This document shows, in pieces, positions 1 through 11,722 of a stretch of 64,000 nt of DNA. The notes under the pieces are model-generated. The model made no database searches and was not told the DNA's origin. It saw only the letters and a list, made by a program, of their open reading frames with translations. Each line of letters opens with the position of its first letter. Within the stretch, counting starts at the first letter, position 1. This DNA is from an uncultured Alcanivorax sp. GTDB taxonomy: Bacteria; Pseudomonadota; Gammaproteobacteria; Pseudomonadales; Alcanivoracaceae. The position numbers and the translations under genes are program-made. The stretch covers positions 28,586 through 92,585 of the forward strand of contig NZ_CAMYIV010000007.1 in NCBI RefSeq assembly GCF_947258575.1. Reading direction: 5' to 3'.

Positions 1-164
1 GGCATCACTTCCAGCCGCTCGTAGAGATCAAACCGGGCGACCACCATATGCTTGGTGATCTGGTCCAGGGCAATCACCACACCGGTGAGCCACAACCAGA
101 TCAGCTGCCCCGGCAGCAGCCGCTTGCTGCTTTCAGAAGATGAGGTATCTGCCGCCTTAGGCAT
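1..164 (-). CDS. lspA: lipoprotein signal peptidase (signal peptidase II), N-terminal part
   Basis: Only the first ~54 codons lie in the window; the gene runs off the left edge. The visible part has a short polar N-terminus, a first membrane segment ([18 protein letters not shown]) and the D-Q-x-T-K motif that opens the LspA family. LspA is an inner-membrane aspartyl protease that removes signal peptides from prolipoproteins, several of which are encoded in this window. The ATG at 162-164 overlaps the last 8 nt of ileS, which matches the conserved ribF-ileS-lspA operon and suggests translational coupling. The catalytic aspartates lie outside the window. Confidence 0.93.
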   Translation of the reverse strand, partial: MPKAADTSSSESSKRLLPGQLIWLWLTGVVIALDQITKHMVVARFDLYERLEVM

Positions 165-2967
165 AACGTCGCACCTCACCCTCGCCATCCACGTTCGTCA
201 CGCAACGGCCACACAACTCCGGATGCTCCGCATGGGAGCCCACATCCGGCTGGTGGTGCCAGCAACGCGCGCACTTGCCATACTCACTGGCCAGCACCTG
301 CACCTTCAAGCCGCTCACCGCCGTGTCTTCCAGCTCGGCAGGCGCCTCGCCCAGAGACTTGAGGGTGGCCGCAGAGGTGATGGTGACAAAGCGCAGCTCA
401 TCACCGAGACGATTCAGCAGGGTCCGCTGCCCATCATCCACATAGAGCACCACCTCGGCACCGAGCCCGCCCTTGATCAGCTTGTCGCGGCGGGCATTCT
501 CGATGGCCTTGTTCACCGCCTGCTTCACGTCCTGCACCTGCTGCCAGAAGGCGCGATCCATATCCGCATCGGTAAGGGCGAAAAGCCCCGTATACCACTC
601 CGCCAGGAACACGGAATCGAGACGCTCGCCGGGCAGGTTTTCGTAGATTTCCTCGGCGGTGAAACTGAGCACCGGCGCCATCCAGCGCACCAGCGCCTGG
701 GCGATATGATAAAGGGCCGTCTGGCAGGAGCGACGCGCCACGGAATCCGCCTGGGTGGTGTACTGGCGATCCTTGATGATATCCAGGTAGAAGCCACCCA
801 GATCCAGGGCGCAGAAATTGTGCAGCTTCTGGTAGACCTGATGGAAATGGTAGCCGTCGTACAACCCCTGAATCTCTTCCTGCAGTTGCAGGGCGCGATC
901 GACGATATAGCGATCCAGCGCCAGCATCTGCTCCGGCTCAAGCGCATCGGCAGCCGGGTCGAAACCGCTCAGGTTGGAGAGCAGGAAACGGCTGGTGTTA
1001 CGGATACGGCGATAGCTGTCGCCCATCTGCTTGAGGATGTCCTTGGACACGGACATCTCACCACGATAATCGGTGGCCGCCACCCACAGGCGCAGGATAT
1101 CGGCGCCCAGATCATTCCACACTTCCTGGGGCGCGATCACATTGCCGACGGATTTGGACATCTTGCGGCCCTGCTCGTCCACGGTGAAGCCATGGGTCAG
1201 CACGGTTTTGTAAGGTGCCGCATCGCGAACCGCCAGGCTGGTCAGCAAGGACGACTGGAACCAGCCACGGTGCTGGTCGGAGCCTTCCAGATACAGGTCC
1301 GCCGGTGTTTCCAGCTGTGGGCGCTGATCCAGCACGCAGTAATGGGTGACGCCGGAATCAAACCACACATCCAGGGTATCGGTGACCTTGCTGTACTGGT
1401 CCGCCTGCTCGCCGAGCAGCTCGGCGGGCGCCAGATCGAACCAGGCATCAATGCCTTCCTGTTCCACCCGCTGAGCCACCTGTTCGATCAGTGCCGGGGT
1501 ATCCGGGTGCAGTTCACCGGTTTCCTTGTTCACGAACAGCGCAATGGGCACGCCCCAGGTGCGCTGGCGGGAGATACACCAATCCGGGCGATCGGTGAGC
1601 ATGCCTTCGATGCGCGCCTTGCCCCACTCCGGCAGCCACTGCACCTTGTCGATTTCCTGACGGGCGCGAGGCAATAGCCCGGCCTTGTCCATGGAAACGA
1701 ACCACTGGGCGGTGGCGCGGAAGATCAGTGGCGTCTTGTGGCGCCAGCAATGCGGGTAGCTGTGCTCGATTTTTGCCAGCTTCACCAGGGCACCGCTTGC
1801 CTGCAATGCCTCGATCACCGGCTCGTTGGCCTTGCTCACATGCACGCCACCGACCACCGGCAGGTCGTCACGGAACAGGCCGCTGTCCAGCACCGGGCTG
1901 ATCGGGTCCAGATCGTATTGCTGGCCCACCACAAAGTCGTCCGCACCGTGGCCGGGCGCCGTGTGCACCAGGCCGGTACCGGCATCGGTGGTCACGTGCT
2001 CACCGAGAATCACCGGCACCTGGGCGCCCAGGAACGGATGCTGCAAAGCCAGCATTTCCAGCTTGTCGCCTTGCACGGTGGCAGAGCGGGACACGCTTTC
2101 CATGCCCCAGCGCTCCACCAGATCGTCCGCCAGCGCCTCGGCCACCAGCAGCTCACGATGCTGGCCATCCAGCTCGCCGCTGAGCAGCACATAGTCCAGC
2201 TGCGGATGCACCGCCACCGCCCGGTTCGCGGGTATGGTCCAGGGCGTGGTGGTCCAGATCACCAGCGCCGGCGCGGTGGCCTCGATGCCAGAGCGGGCGG
2301 CAAAGTCCGCCACGTCCACCACGCTGAACGCCACATCGATGGCCGGGGAAGTCTTGTCGTAGTATTCCACTTCCGCTTCCGCCAGGGCGGAGGCGCAATC
2401 CAGGCACCAGTGCACCGGCTTGAAGCCCTGCTGCAGGTGGCCGTTGTCAACGATCTTGCCCAGGGAACGGATGATGTTCGCCTCGAAGGCGTAATCCATG
2501 GTCAGGTAGGGATTGTCCCAGTCACCGAACACACCCAGGCGCATGAAGTCCGCCTTCTGGCCATTCACCTGCTTGCTCGCGTATTCGCGACACTTCTTGC
2601 GGAAGGTACCGGCATCCACCTTGTGGCCGGCCTTGCCGACCTTCTTTTCCACCATCAGCTCGATGGGCAGACCATGACAATCCCAGCCCGGCACATAGGG
2701 GGCGTCAAAGCCGGCCAGGGTGCGGGACTTGACGATCATGTCCTTGAGGATCTTGTTCACCGCATGGCCGATATGAATGTCGCCGTTGGCGTACGGAGGG
2801 CCATCGTGAAGAATGAACTTGGGACGGCCGGCAAAGGCCTCACGGATCTTCTGGTAGAGCTGCTTTTGCTGCCACTCTTTCAGACGCGCCGGTTCGCGCT
2901 GGGACAAGCCGGCTTTCATGGGAAAGTCGGTTTGGGGAAGATTAAGCGTTGCCTTGTAGTCCGTCAT
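157..2967 (-). CDS. ileS: isoleucyl-tRNA synthetase
   Basis: Class I aminoacyl-tRNA synthetase of 936 aa that charges tRNA-Ile; cytoplasmic and essential. The ATP-binding HIGH motif is at residues 65-68 (after PPYANGDI) and KMSKS is at 602-606. A C-terminal zinc-binding module has Cys 899, 902, 919 and 922. The length is normal for the bacterial enzyme. The ATG start overlaps the ribF stop by 4 nt (ATGA), and the 3' end overlaps lspA by 8 nt. The gene is therefore the middle member of a tightly coupled ribF-ileS-lspA unit. Long open frames on the opposite strand are composition shadows. Confidence 0.98.
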   Translation of the reverse strand: MTDYKATLNLPQTDFPMKAGLSQREPARLKEWQQKQLYQKIREAFAGRPKFILHDGPPYANGDIHIGHAVNKILKDMIVKSRTLAGFDAPYVPGWDCHGLPIELMVEKKVGKAGHKVDAGTFRKKCREYASKQVNGQKADFMRLGVFGDWDNPYLTMDYAFEANIIRSLGKIVDNGHLQQGFKPVHWCLDCASALAEAEVEYYDKTSPAIDVAFSVVDVADFAARSGIEATAPALVIWTTTPWTIPANRAVAVHPQLDYVLLSGELDGQHRELLVAEALADDLVERWGMESVSRSATVQGDKLEMLALQHPFLGAQVPVILGEHVTTDAGTGLVHTAPGHGADDFVVGQQYDLDPISPVLDSGLFRDDLPVVGGVHVSKANEPVIEALQASGALVKLAKIEHSYPHCWRHKTPLIFRATAQWFVSMDKAGLLPRARQEIDKVQWLPEWGKARIEGMLTDRPDWCISRQRTWGVPIALFVNKETGELHPDTPALIEQVAQRVEQEGIDAWFDLAPAELLGEQADQYSKVTDTLDVWFDSGVTHYCVLDQRPQLETPADLYLEGSDQHRGWFQSSLLTSLAVRDAAPYKTVLTHGFTVDEQGRKMSKSVGNVIAPQEVWNDLGADILRLWVAATDYRGEMSVSKDILKQMGDSYRRIRNTSRFLLSNLSGFDPAADALEPEQMLALDRYIVDRALQLQEEIQGLYDGYHFHQVYQKLHNFCALDLGGFYLDIIKDRQYTTQADSVARRSCQTALYHIAQALVRWMAPVLSFTAEEIYENLPGERLDSVFLAEWYTGLFALTDADMDRAFWQQVQDVKQAVNKAIENARRDKLIKGGLGAEVVLYVDDGQRTLLNRLGDELRFVTITSAATLKSLGEAPAELEDTAVSGLKVQVLASEYGKCARCWHHQPDVGSHAEHPELCGRCVTNVDGEGEVRRYA

Positions 2968-3932
2968 AGTCCCGTCTTAGATAATCCCGTCTTTTCAAAG
3001 TAGTCCCGGACCGCTTGCACGTCCTGCCAGATGGCAGTCTTGAGCTGATCCAGATCCGCGAATTTCTCTTCCGCCCGAACGTAATGGCGAAAGGCAACCG
3101 TCAAATGCTTGCCGTACAGACTGTCCTTGCCAACACCCGCGTCGCTGTAGTCGAGCAGATGCACTTCCAGGCGATTTTCCGTGCCGTTCACCGTGGGCCG
3201 ATCGCCCATGTTGGCGGCGCCGACCTGACTCGTTAGCCCGGCGCCACTGACCGTCACCGCAAATACCCCCGCCAGCGGCGAGTGCAGACGCTTGAGCGCC
3301 AGATTCACCGTGGGCAGATCCAGGGTGCGACCGATCTTGTCGCCATGACGCACCCGACCACTGATGGCAAAGGGGCGACCCAGTAAGGTTTCCGCCAGGG
3401 CAAAATCACCGGCACTGAGCGCCGCGCGAACCCGGGTGCTGGACACCCGCTCGCCGTGGATTTCGCAGGTGGCGGTGTCGGTCACAGCGAAACCGAACTG
3501 CTCGCCGGCCTGCTGCAGGTAGGCGAAATCCCCGTCGCGGCCACAGCCGAAACGGAAATCATCCCCCACCACCAGGTATTCCACTCCCAGTCCGTCCACC
3601 AGCAGGGATTTCACAAAGGCCTCGGCGGTCAGGGAGCGAAACCGCTCGTTGAACCGCACACACAGCACCTGATCCACCCCCGCGTCACGCAGGGCAATCA
3701 GCTTGTCGCGCAGGGACATGAGCCGGGCCGGCGCCTGCTGCGGCGCAAAAAATTCCTGAGGTTGCGGCTCGAACAGCATCACCGTGGCCTTCAGGCCACG
3801 GCGGCGGGCTTCTGAGATCACCTGATCCAGAATCCGCTGATGCCCCTGATGCACCCCATCGAAATTGCCAATGGTGGCCACGCAGCCGCGATGCCTGTCG
3901 CGCAGATTGTGAATGCCGCGAATCAGTCGCAT
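2964..3932 (-). CDS. ribF: bifunctional riboflavin kinase / FAD synthetase
   Basis: 322 aa, converting riboflavin to FMN and then FAD. The N-terminal FAD synthetase domain has the nucleotidyltransferase motif [10 protein letters not shown] at residues 22-31. The C-terminal riboflavin kinase domain begins near residue 190 and carries the P-T-x-N motif at 207-210; the usual G-F before it reads D-L here. The last nine residues contain a short repeat (KTGLSKTGL), encoded by two near-identical stretches just before the ileS start. The gene lies ~150 nt downstream of murJ, which occupies the place rpsT has in Escherichia coli. Confidence 0.96.
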   Translation of the reverse strand: MRLIRGIHNLRDRHRGCVATIGNFDGVHQGHQRILDQVISEARRRGLKATVMLFEPQPQEFFAPQQAPARLMSLRDKLIALRDAGVDQVLCVRFNERFRSLTAEAFVKSLLVDGLGVEYLVVGDDFRFGCGRDGDFAYLQQAGEQFGFAVTDTATCEIHGERVSSTRVRAALSAGDFALAETLLGRPFAISGRVRHGDKIGRTLDLPTVNLALKRLHSPLAGVFAVTVSGAGLTSQVGAANMGDRPTVNGTENRLEVHLLDYSDAGVGKDSLYGKHLTVAFRHYVRAEEKFADLDQLKTAIWQDVQAVRDYFEKTGLSKTGL

Positions 3933-4085
3933 CTCATCCTCGTCTCAAAAGACGCCCGATTATACAGGCTCGCCCATGGTTTTGTATGCGCCCGTGACAG
4001 CGACCGGCGGGAAAAACGGTTAACCGGCAAAGACATGGCACTCACAGGGAGTAAAGACAGCGCCCTTTGCACCTCTTGCCGGAAA

Positions 4086-5651
4086 TCAGCGGCGCAAATG
4101 ACGTGGGCGCAGCCCCAGGAGCAGCAGGCTAATCCCGTAAATCGCCAGCCCTGAAGCCACGATCAAGCTGAGCCAGCCGACCCGGTTCCACACCCCGGCC
4201 TCGGTCCAGGCCTGGGTCTGCAACGACAGCCAGTACGTGACCGCCGCCATGGCCGTACCGGCAAAGATTATCCGAGCCCAGAGCAACAGCCAGCCCTTGA
4301 GCGGCTGATACACTCCGGCCCGGCGCAGCCCCAGGTATAACAACCCGGCGTTGAGCCAGGCCGATAGCGCCATGGCCGTGGCCAGCCCCACATGGCGCCA
4401 CTCCCACACCAGCATGGCGCCAAACGCCATATTCGCCAGCATGGCGATCACGCCGATCTTCACCGGGGTGCGGGTATCCTGACGAGCATAAAAGCCCGGC
4501 GCCAGCACCTTGATCAGCATGGCCGCCAACAGGCCGGTACTATACGCACGCAGAGACTCCGCGGTTTTCGCCACATCAAAGGCGGTGAATTCGCCGTACT
4601 GGAACAGCGTGGACAACAACGGCTCAGCCAGTACCGCCAACGCCAATGCCGCCGGCAGACCAATCAACAGCACCATGCGAATCGCCCAGTCCAGGGTGCG
4701 GGAAAACGCCTCACCAGAAGCATCCACATGTTTGCTGGACAGGCTGGGCAGGATCACCGTGCCGATGGCCACCGCGAAAATGCCCAGCGGCAGCTCGATC
4801 AGCCGGTCGGTATAGTAGAGCCAGGTCACCGACCCGGTTTCCAGCAGCGATGCCAGCACTGTATTGACCAGGGAGTTGAGCTGATAGACCGACGCCCCGA
4901 ACAGGGCCGGGATCATCAATGTCATGATCTTGCGCACCCCCGGGTCCGACCAGCCCATACGCGGCACCGGCATCAGGTTCAACCGCGCCAGAAACGGTAG
5001 CTGGAACAACAACTGCGCCACCCCGGCGATCAACACCCCCCAGGCCAGCGCCACCGCCATCCGATCTTCGGCAAACTGCGGCGCCAGGAACAGGGCGCAA
5101 CCGATCAGGCTCAAGTTCAACAACACCGGCGTAAAGGCCGGCACTGCAAAGCGGTTCCAGGAATTGAGAATGCCGCCGGCAAAGGCGGTCAGGGAAATAA
5201 AGAATAGATAAGGAAAGGTCAGCCGCAGCATTTCCACGGTCAGCGCCCGTTTCACCGGGTCATCGCCAAAACCCGGAGCGAACAGCCAGACCACCCCTGC
5301 CGCCGCCAGCATCCCCACCAGCGTGATCAACGCCACCACGGTTCCCAGGGTCCCGGCTACCCGGTCCACCAACAGCTTGGTGGCCGCCATGCTGCCTCTG
5401 CTGCGATACTCGCTGAGCACCGGCACAAACGCCTGGTTAAAGGCCCCTTCGGCAAAAAGACGACGGAAGAAATTAGGGATTTTCAGGGCAACGAAGAAGG
5501 CATCGGCCCCGGCGGAAGCCCCCAGCATACGGGCGATCACCACATCCCGAACCAGCCCGAGCACCCGCGACAGCATGGTCATGGTCGCCACCAGGGCGGT
5601 GGAGGCCATTAAACCGGCTTTTTTCGGGGTCTTTTCTGTGGGTTCGGTCAT
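4086..5651 (-). CDS. murJ: lipid II flippase MurJ (MviN)
   Basis: 521 aa polytopic inner-membrane protein of the MOP superfamily that flips lipid II for peptidoglycan synthesis. Family signatures include LSRVLGLVRDVVIARMLGA and FFRRLFAEGAFNQAFVPVL near the N-terminus, followed by many hydrophobic segments consistent with 14 helices. I place the start at the ATG at 5649-5651 because GGAGG sits 5 nt upstream. The frame stays open for another 35 codons upstream, but those residues do not resemble the family. murJ is divergent from rpsT and upstream of ribF. Confidence 0.95.
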   Translation of the reverse strand: MTEPTEKTPKKAGLMASTALVATMTMLSRVLGLVRDVVIARMLGASAGADAFFVALKIPNFFRRLFAEGAFNQAFVPVLSEYRSRGSMAATKLLVDRVAGTLGTVVALITLVGMLAAAGVVWLFAPGFGDDPVKRALTVEMLRLTFPYLFFISLTAFAGGILNSWNRFAVPAFTPVLLNLSLIGCALFLAPQFAEDRMAVALAWGVLIAGVAQLLFQLPFLARLNLMPVPRMGWSDPGVRKIMTLMIPALFGASVYQLNSLVNTVLASLLETGSVTWLYYTDRLIELPLGIFAVAIGTVILPSLSSKHVDASGEAFSRTLDWAIRMVLLIGLPAALALAVLAEPLLSTLFQYGEFTAFDVAKTAESLRAYSTGLLAAMLIKVLAPGFYARQDTRTPVKIGVIAMLANMAFGAMLVWEWRHVGLATAMALSAWLNAGLLYLGLRRAGVYQPLKGWLLLWARIIFAGTAMAAVTYWLSLQTQAWTEAGVWNRVGWLSLIVASGLAIYGISLLLLGLRPRHLRR

Positions 5652-5876
5652 GATGCCTCCAGCAAACCGGGCAAGAGTAAACAAAGGCTGCCCAAACCGC
5701 CAGAATGATGATTTCCGCCCCCACATACCATTGACATCGGGCCGCCGGATCGGCATAGTTGCGCGTCTTTAGACCATGACCCGCGTGTTTTTTGATCACA
5801 ACAGGTAGGGTCGGCCTCAGCGGCCAGTGTCACAACCCGAATTTGACCTTCGAATTTAAAGTATAGGAGCAGGACC

Positions 5877-6143
5877 TTGGCTAACTCACCGCAAGCACGC
5901 AAGCGTGCGCGTCAGGCGGAAAACCGCCGTCAGCACAACGCAGCGATGCGCTCCATGGTGCGCACATACCTGAAAAAGGTGAACGCGGCTATTGCGTCCG
6001 GCGACCAAGGCAGCGCTCAGGAAGCTTATACCCAGGCGGTGTCTGTGCTGGATAAAGCCACCCGCAAGGGTAAGTTTCACCCGAACAAGGCCGCTCGCCA
6101 CAAGAGCCGCCTGAACGCCAAGATCAAGGCGATGGCTGCCTGA
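5877..6143 (+). CDS. rpsT: 30S ribosomal protein S20, UUG start
   Basis: 88 aa basic protein beginning MANSPQARKRARQAEN, the S20 signature; it binds 16S rRNA in the small subunit. The initiation codon is TTG at 5877, preceded by AGGAGCAGGA. E. coli rpsT is also initiated at UUG, where it limits translation and allows autoregulation, so the weak start is probably functional and conserved. The gene is monocistronic, divergent from murJ, and followed by a strong bidirectional terminator. Confidence 0.97.
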   Translation: MANSPQARKRARQAENRRQHNAAMRSMVRTYLKKVNAAIASGDQGSAQEAYTQAVSVLDKATRKGKFHPNKAARHKSRLNAKIKAMAA

Positions 6144-6161
6144 GTCTGACGCGCTCGCGTT

Positions 6162-6190
6162 AAAAAAACCGGCCATTGGCCGGTTTTTTT
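6162..6190. terminator. bidirectional intrinsic terminator between rpsT and proB
   Basis: A perfect GC-rich stem (CCGGCC/GGCCGG, loop ATT) is flanked by seven A on the left and seven T on the right. It can therefore end transcription of both rpsT (plus) and proB (minus), which converge here. Confidence 0.92.
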
Positions 6191-6291
6191 ATGCCCAAAA
6201 ATCAGTGGCGAGCTGCAAGGAGCCAGTTTCAACAATCCATACCGGTTTTGGTTTTGCCTGCCGCTCCTCGTTGCCTCTCACTTCCACCACG

Positions 6292-7404
6292 TCAGCCGGC
6301 GTCAAACACCACCATATTATCCCGGTGGATCAGCTCCTCTTCATTCATGAAGCCCAGCACATCGGCAATCTCTGCGCTTTTCTTGCCACAAATTCGACGG
6401 GCGTCGGCAGCATCATAATTGGCCAGACCACAGCCGATACGCTCGCCCTGCTCGCTTTCACAGGCCACCATTTCTCCTCGGGAGAACTGGCCGAACACAT
6501 CCACCACACCCACCGGCAGCAGGCTGGAGCCGCCATCCCGGATACGGCGCACCGCCCCGGCATCCAGCACCACACGACCACGCATCTGCAGATGCCCGGC
6601 CAGCCACTGCTTGCGGGCATTCATGGGCGAGGTATCCGGCAGCAAGGTGGTGCCGGGCCCTTGCCCCTGGGCCAGCTCTGCCAATACCTGCGGGCTGCGG
6701 CCGGAGGCAATGGTTGTCGACGCCCCGGAGCGGGCAGCCAGCTTGGCGGCACGCACCTTGGTGGCCATGCCGCCACGCCCCAATAATCCGCCACCGCCAG
6801 CGACGCGGGCAATATCCGGGTCCGACGCCCGCGCTTCGCGGATCAATTTGGCACCGGGGTTGCTGCGAGGGTCGGCATCGAAGAGGCCATCCTGATCGGT
6901 AAGGATCACCAGCCGGTCCGCCTCGATCAGATTCGCCACCAGCGCCGCCAGGGTATCGTTGTCGCCAAAGCGAATTTCATCGGTGACCACGGTGTCGTTC
7001 TCGTTCACCACCGGCACCACCGAAAAACCCAACAGGGTCAGCAACGTGGAGCGGGCATTGAGATAGCGCTTGCGATCAGACAAGTCATCATGGGTGAGCA
7101 GCACCTGGGCGGTGTGCAGATTGTGCTTCTGAAAGCGCGACTCCCAGGCCTGCACCAGCCCCATCTGGCCCACCGCAGCCGCGGCCTGCAACTCGTGCAC
7201 GGAATCCGGACGGGAGGCCCAGCCCAGCCGGGTCATCCCTTCTGCAACGGCACCGGAGGATACAATCACCACTTCGATGCCCTGCTCACGCAGCGCCACC
7301 ATGCGGTCCACCCAGGACTGCATCAACGCACAATCCAGCCCCTTGCCGTCATTGGTCAGCAGGGCACTGCCTATCTTGATTACCCAACGCTGGCGATCCG
7401 CCAC
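6292..7404 (-). CDS. proB: glutamate 5-kinase
   Basis: 370 aa; phosphorylates glutamate as the first step of proline synthesis, cytoplasmic. An amino-acid kinase domain fills roughly residues 1-260 ([49 protein letters not shown]). A C-terminal PUA domain follows from about 275. The length fits the two-domain form. It lies directly downstream of obgE, as in many gammaproteobacteria (obgE-proB), with a gap of about 23 nt, so co-transcription is likely. Confidence 0.97.
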   Translation of the reverse strand: MADRQRWVIKIGSALLTNDGKGLDCALMQSWVDRMVALREQGIEVVIVSSGAVAEGMTRLGWASRPDSVHELQAAAAVGQMGLVQAWESRFQKHNLHTAQVLLTHDDLSDRKRYLNARSTLLTLLGFSVVPVVNENDTVVTDEIRFGDNDTLAALVANLIEADRLVILTDQDGLFDADPRSNPGAKLIREARASDPDIARVAGGGGLLGRGGMATKVRAAKLAARSGASTTIASGRSPQVLAELAQGQGPGTTLLPDTSPMNARKQWLAGHLQMRGRVVLDAGAVRRIRDGGSSLLPVGVVDVFGQFSRGEMVACESEQGERIGCGLANYDAADARRICGKKSAEIADVLGFMNEEELIHRDNMVVFDAG

Positions 7405-7427
7405 ACCCGCTCCTTAATCACACCTGA

Positions 7428-9046
<1,619 letters not shown>

Positions 9047-9076
9047 GTCTCAATCCTCTCTTCAAATGTCTAAGGA

Positions 9077-9388
9077 TCAGCCCTGGATCCCGGTGATTTT
9101 CACCGCCGTGTACCACTGGCGATGACCTTGAGTCTTGCGGGAGTGCTTGCGGCGACGGAACTTCACAATCTTGATCTTCTTGTGACGGCCCTGCTCCAGC
9201 ACTTCAGCGGTTACCTTGGCGCCATCCAGCATCGGCTGGCCGACTTTCACGTCATCGCCGTTGGCAACCAGCAGCACCTGGTCGAAATCCACGGATTCGC
9301 CGGTGGCCACTTCAATTTTCTCGATGCGCACAACATCGCCTTCTTCAACGCGATACTGCTTGCCACCGGTTTTAATTACTGCGTACAT
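9077..9388 (-). CDS. rplU: 50S ribosomal protein L21
   Basis: 103 aa, the same length as the E. coli protein; begins [18 protein letters not shown]. The start at the ATG at 9386-9388 is chosen on family alignment; the frame continues eight codons upstream without family similarity. First gene of the rplU-rpmA operon, divergent from ispB, an arrangement seen across gammaproteobacteria. Confidence 0.97.
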   Translation of the reverse strand: MYAVIKTGGKQYRVEEGDVVRIEKIEVATGESVDFDQVLLVANGDDVKVGQPMLDGAKVTAEVLEQGRHKKIKIVKFRRRKHSRKTQGHRQWYTAVKITGIQG

Positions 9389-9482
9389 GCATGTGCTCCA
9401 GCACGACTCCACTCAGGCGGACGACTCCAGTTCAGAAGCATCGTCACTTGCAGGCCAGGCAGAGGATGAAATTGGGTCGCGA

Positions 9483-9511
9483 AGTGTACGTGAAACACCG
9501 CCCCTGAACAA
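9483..9511 (-). promoter_or_regulatory. sigma-70-type promoter for rplU-rpmA
   Basis: Minus strand: -35 TTGTTC (9506-9511), 17-nt spacer, -10 TACACT (9483-9488). This predicts a leader of about 90 nt before rplU. Based on consensus and spacing only. Confidence 0.6.
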
Positions 9512-9559
9512 GCCCTGATTCTGCCCGCTGCCGCGGCCTTCACAGGGAATGGGCTTTCC

Positions 9560-9587
9560 TTGACTAGCCGCCAGCCACTGCTAGCAT
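9560..9587 (+). promoter_or_regulatory. sigma-70-type promoter for ispB
   Basis: -35 TTGACT (9560-9565), 16-nt spacer, -10 TAGCAT (9582-9587), about 40 nt before the ispB ATG. It is divergent from the rplU promoter. Confidence 0.5.
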
Positions 9588-9627
9588 TGCCCGCTGTTGC
9601 GCCCACCTTCTGTCTGGACACAAGTGC

Positions 9628-10599
9628 ATGGATTTCAAGGCCATTTATGCTGTCGTCGAAGATGACTTCGCGGCGGTGAACCAGTTTATCAACCACCACC
9701 TGGATTCCAATGTCCCGCTGATCCGCGAGGTGGGGGATTATATCGTCCAGTCCGGTGGCAAACGCCTGCGTCCGCTGGTGTCCATCCTGTGTGCCCGCGC
9801 CTCGGGCTATCATGGCGAGCGCCATGTGGATGTGGCCGCCATTATCGAGTTCCTGCATACCGCGACCCTGCTCCACGACGACGTGGTGGACGAGTCCAAC
9901 CTGCGTCGCGGACGCCCCACGGTCAACGCCGTATGGGGCAATGCCGCCAGTGTACTGGTGGGCGATTTCCTGATTTCACGCGCCCTGCAGCTAATGGTGG
10001 GCCTCAGGCACTCGCGGTTGCTGGATATTTTCTCCCAGAGCACCAATACCATCTCCGAGGGTGAGGTGCTGCAGCTGATCAATGTGCGCGACCCCAACAC
10101 CAGCGAAGACAACTACATGCGGGTGATCCACCACAAGACCGCCAAGATGTTTGAATCGGCGGCGGAAACCGGCGCCGTTCTGGGGGCCGACGAAAACACT
10201 GACTTCGTGGATGCCTTCGCCGCCTACGGCCGCCATCTGGGCATTGCCTTTCAGCTTATCGACGATGTGCTGGACTACCAGGGCGAAGCCAACGAGCTGG
10301 GCAAGAATGTGGGCGACGACCTGGCCGAGGGCAAACCCACCCTGCCGCTGATCTACACCATCGCCAACGGCAGTGCGGAGCAGGCCAAACTGATCAAGGA
10401 TGCCATTCGCAACGGCGGCCTGGACCATCTGCAGCATATTATTGAAACCGTTCAGGCCAGCGGTGGTCTGCAATATACGGTGGACAAGGCCGCCGAGCAT
10501 ACGCGCCTGGCCCTGGACGCCATCGCTGCGGTGCCGGCCTCCCCTTACAAGGAGACCCTGTTCACCCTGGCGGAAGAATCTCTCAAGCGGACCTATTGA
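9628..10599 (+). CDS. ispB: octaprenyl/polyprenyl diphosphate synthase
   Basis: 323 aa trans-prenyltransferase that builds the isoprenoid side chain of ubiquinone. The first Asp-rich motif is at residues 84-88 (DDVVD, followed by ESNLRRGRPT). The second is DDVLD at 212-216. Both Mg-diphosphate sites and the GGKRLRP motif (43-49) are intact. The length fits long-chain synthases. It is divergent from rplU as in E. coli. The chain length made (probably C40) is inferred from the family, not readable directly. Confidence 0.95.
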   Translation: MDFKAIYAVVEDDFAAVNQFINHHLDSNVPLIREVGDYIVQSGGKRLRPLVSILCARASGYHGERHVDVAAIIEFLHTATLLHDDVVDESNLRRGRPTVNAVWGNAASVLVGDFLISRALQLMVGLRHSRLLDIFSQSTNTISEGEVLQLINVRDPNTSEDNYMRVIHHKTAKMFESAAETGAVLGADENTDFVDAFAAYGRHLGIAFQLIDDVLDYQGEANELGKNVGDDLAEGKPTLPLIYTIANGSAEQAKLIKDAIRNGGLDHLQHIIETVQASGGLQYTVDKAAEHTRLALDAIAAVPASPYKETLFTLAEESLKRTY

Positions 10600-10612
10600 A
10601 AACCGCAACAGG

Positions 10613-10649
10613 CAACACGCTGCACGAAATATTGATGCGCCGCGTGTTG
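10613..10649. repeat. imperfect palindromic repeat, copy 1 (CAACACGC family)
   Basis: CAACACGC (10613-10620) and GCGTGTTG (10642-10649) form 8-bp arms around a 21-nt centre. It starts 14 nt after the ispB stop. Related elements lie at 12353-12391 and 43638-43684. Confidence 0.55.
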
Positions 10650-10675
10650 GCTCAACCTGTCACCAAGGAGTCCCT

Positions 10676-11257
10676 ATGTTACGCGCTGTGCTAGTTCTTG
10701 CCCTGAGTGCCACCTTTGCCGGCTGCGCCCTCAGCCCGCAGATGATTGACGTCAAACCGGTTGCCGATGTGGAGGCCACCAATGTTGGCCAGAATCAGCC
10801 CGTGCAGGTTCTGGCGGTGGATTCCCGTGACCAGGAAGCCTTCGGCACCCGCGGCGGCGTGTATAAAAACACCGCCCTGGTGCGCCCCGCCAATGATGTA
10901 AAAAGCGCTATCGAAGATGCCATTCGCAAAGGGCTGCAAACCCAGGGCTTCAATGCCTTCAACCCCGGCGAAAATGCCACTCGCCTGGAGGTTCGCCTGG
11001 AACAGCTGGACTATGTGCCCGAAGAAGGCTCAGTGGTCAATGAAGTGACCCTGACTCTCACCCTGCTGGCCGAAGCCAGCCGCGGCGACGTGCTTCACAC
11101 CGGCACCTACAAAAGCAGTGTGGTTCATGACCTGCCTCTGACCCCCTCGGCCAGTCGCAACCAACAGATGGTTAACGACATTCTCAGTGGCGCCATCAAC
11201 CGCCTGCTCAAGGATCCGGAAATGCTGGCATTTCTGGCGGGTAACGATCAGCCCTGA
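10676..11257 (+). CDS. YajG-family lipoprotein
   Basis: 193 aa. It has a signal peptide with lipobox FAGC (Cys 17), so it should be acylated and anchored in an envelope membrane. The mature part resembles the YajG lipoprotein family (VxxDxR..GTR, RLEVRLEQLDY, then a C-terminal NDILSGAINRLL helix), whose molecular role is not established. The start ATG follows AAGGAG. The stop overlaps the next start (TGATG), so the two genes are translationally coupled. The pair is probably co-transcribed after ispB, or from its own promoter near the palindromic repeat. Confidence 0.8.
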   Translation: MLRAVLVLALSATFAGCALSPQMIDVKPVADVEATNVGQNQPVQVLAVDSRDQEAFGTRGGVYKNTALVRPANDVKSAIEDAIRKGLQTQGFNAFNPGENATRLEVRLEQLDYVPEEGSVVNEVTLTLTLLAEASRGDVLHTGTYKSSVVHDLPLTPSASRNQQMVNDILSGAINRLLKDPEMLAFLAGNDQP

Positions 11258-11541
11258 TGTCCGCTAACCGTGTTGCCATCCACTATTGCAGCCAGTGCAA
11301 CTGGCTGCTGCGCAGCGCCTGGTACGCGCAGGAATTGCTGACCACCTTCAGCGACGAACTGGATGAAGTGGCCCTGCAACCGGGCACTGGCGGAACGTTT
11401 CGCATCGAAGCTAATGGCCAGCCGATCTGGGAACGCAAGACAGATGGCGGTTTTCCGGACATTACCGAGTTGAAGCGACGGGTGCGGGATGTGGTCTGCC
11501 CGGAGCGGGAGCTGGGGCATATTGATCGCAAGGACGCCTGA
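11257..11541 (+). CDS. SelT/SelW/SelH-family thioredoxin-like protein (Cys form)
   Basis: 94 aa. It shows the Rdx-family N-terminus VAIHYCSQCNW with a CxxC redox motif at Cys 11 and Cys 14, and the later GGTFRI..G..IWERK..GGFP pattern. In selenoprotein relatives the second Cys is selenocysteine; here both are TGC cysteine codons, so no SECIS element is needed. The physiological redox partner is unknown. It overlaps the upstream lipoprotein gene by one base. Confidence 0.85.
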   Translation: MSANRVAIHYCSQCNWLLRSAWYAQELLTTFSDELDEVALQPGTGGTFRIEANGQPIWERKTDGGFPDITELKRRVRDVVCPERELGHIDRKDA

Positions 11542-11607
11542 TACCCACTACTCCACTGAGCGTCGCGGACAACGCGATAACCAGCGCCGCAAAACACTTT
11601 CTACAAC

Positions 11608-11694
11608 GCTGCTGTAGGAGCTCCTACAGCAGCTTCGAAACAGCTCAGGCCAACATGATCCTGGCTATCGCGCCGCCAGCGACGCTCCTACGGC
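11608..11694. repeat. REP-like element pair (BIME-like)
   Basis: A perfect 26-nt palindrome at 11608-11633 has GTAGGAG/CTCCTAC at its centre. After ~30 nt comes an inverted REP-like unit (11665-11694) that on the minus strand reads GTAGGAGCGTCGCTGG followed by CGGCGCGATAG, a familiar Pseudomonas/Xanthomonas-type REP core. It lies between the convergent genes ending at 11541 and 11723. Confidence 0.7.
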
Positions 11695-11722
11695 AACGCC
11701 GGGTCAACCTCACAGGGGCGGG

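Noticed and set aside
52..3003. Long plus-strand open frames opposite ileS (52-1677 and 1738-3003)
   Set aside because: They lie antisense to the full, motif-bearing ileS gene. Their composition (His/Gln/Leu-rich) is typical of frames opposite high-GC coding DNA, with no ribosome site or family resemblance.
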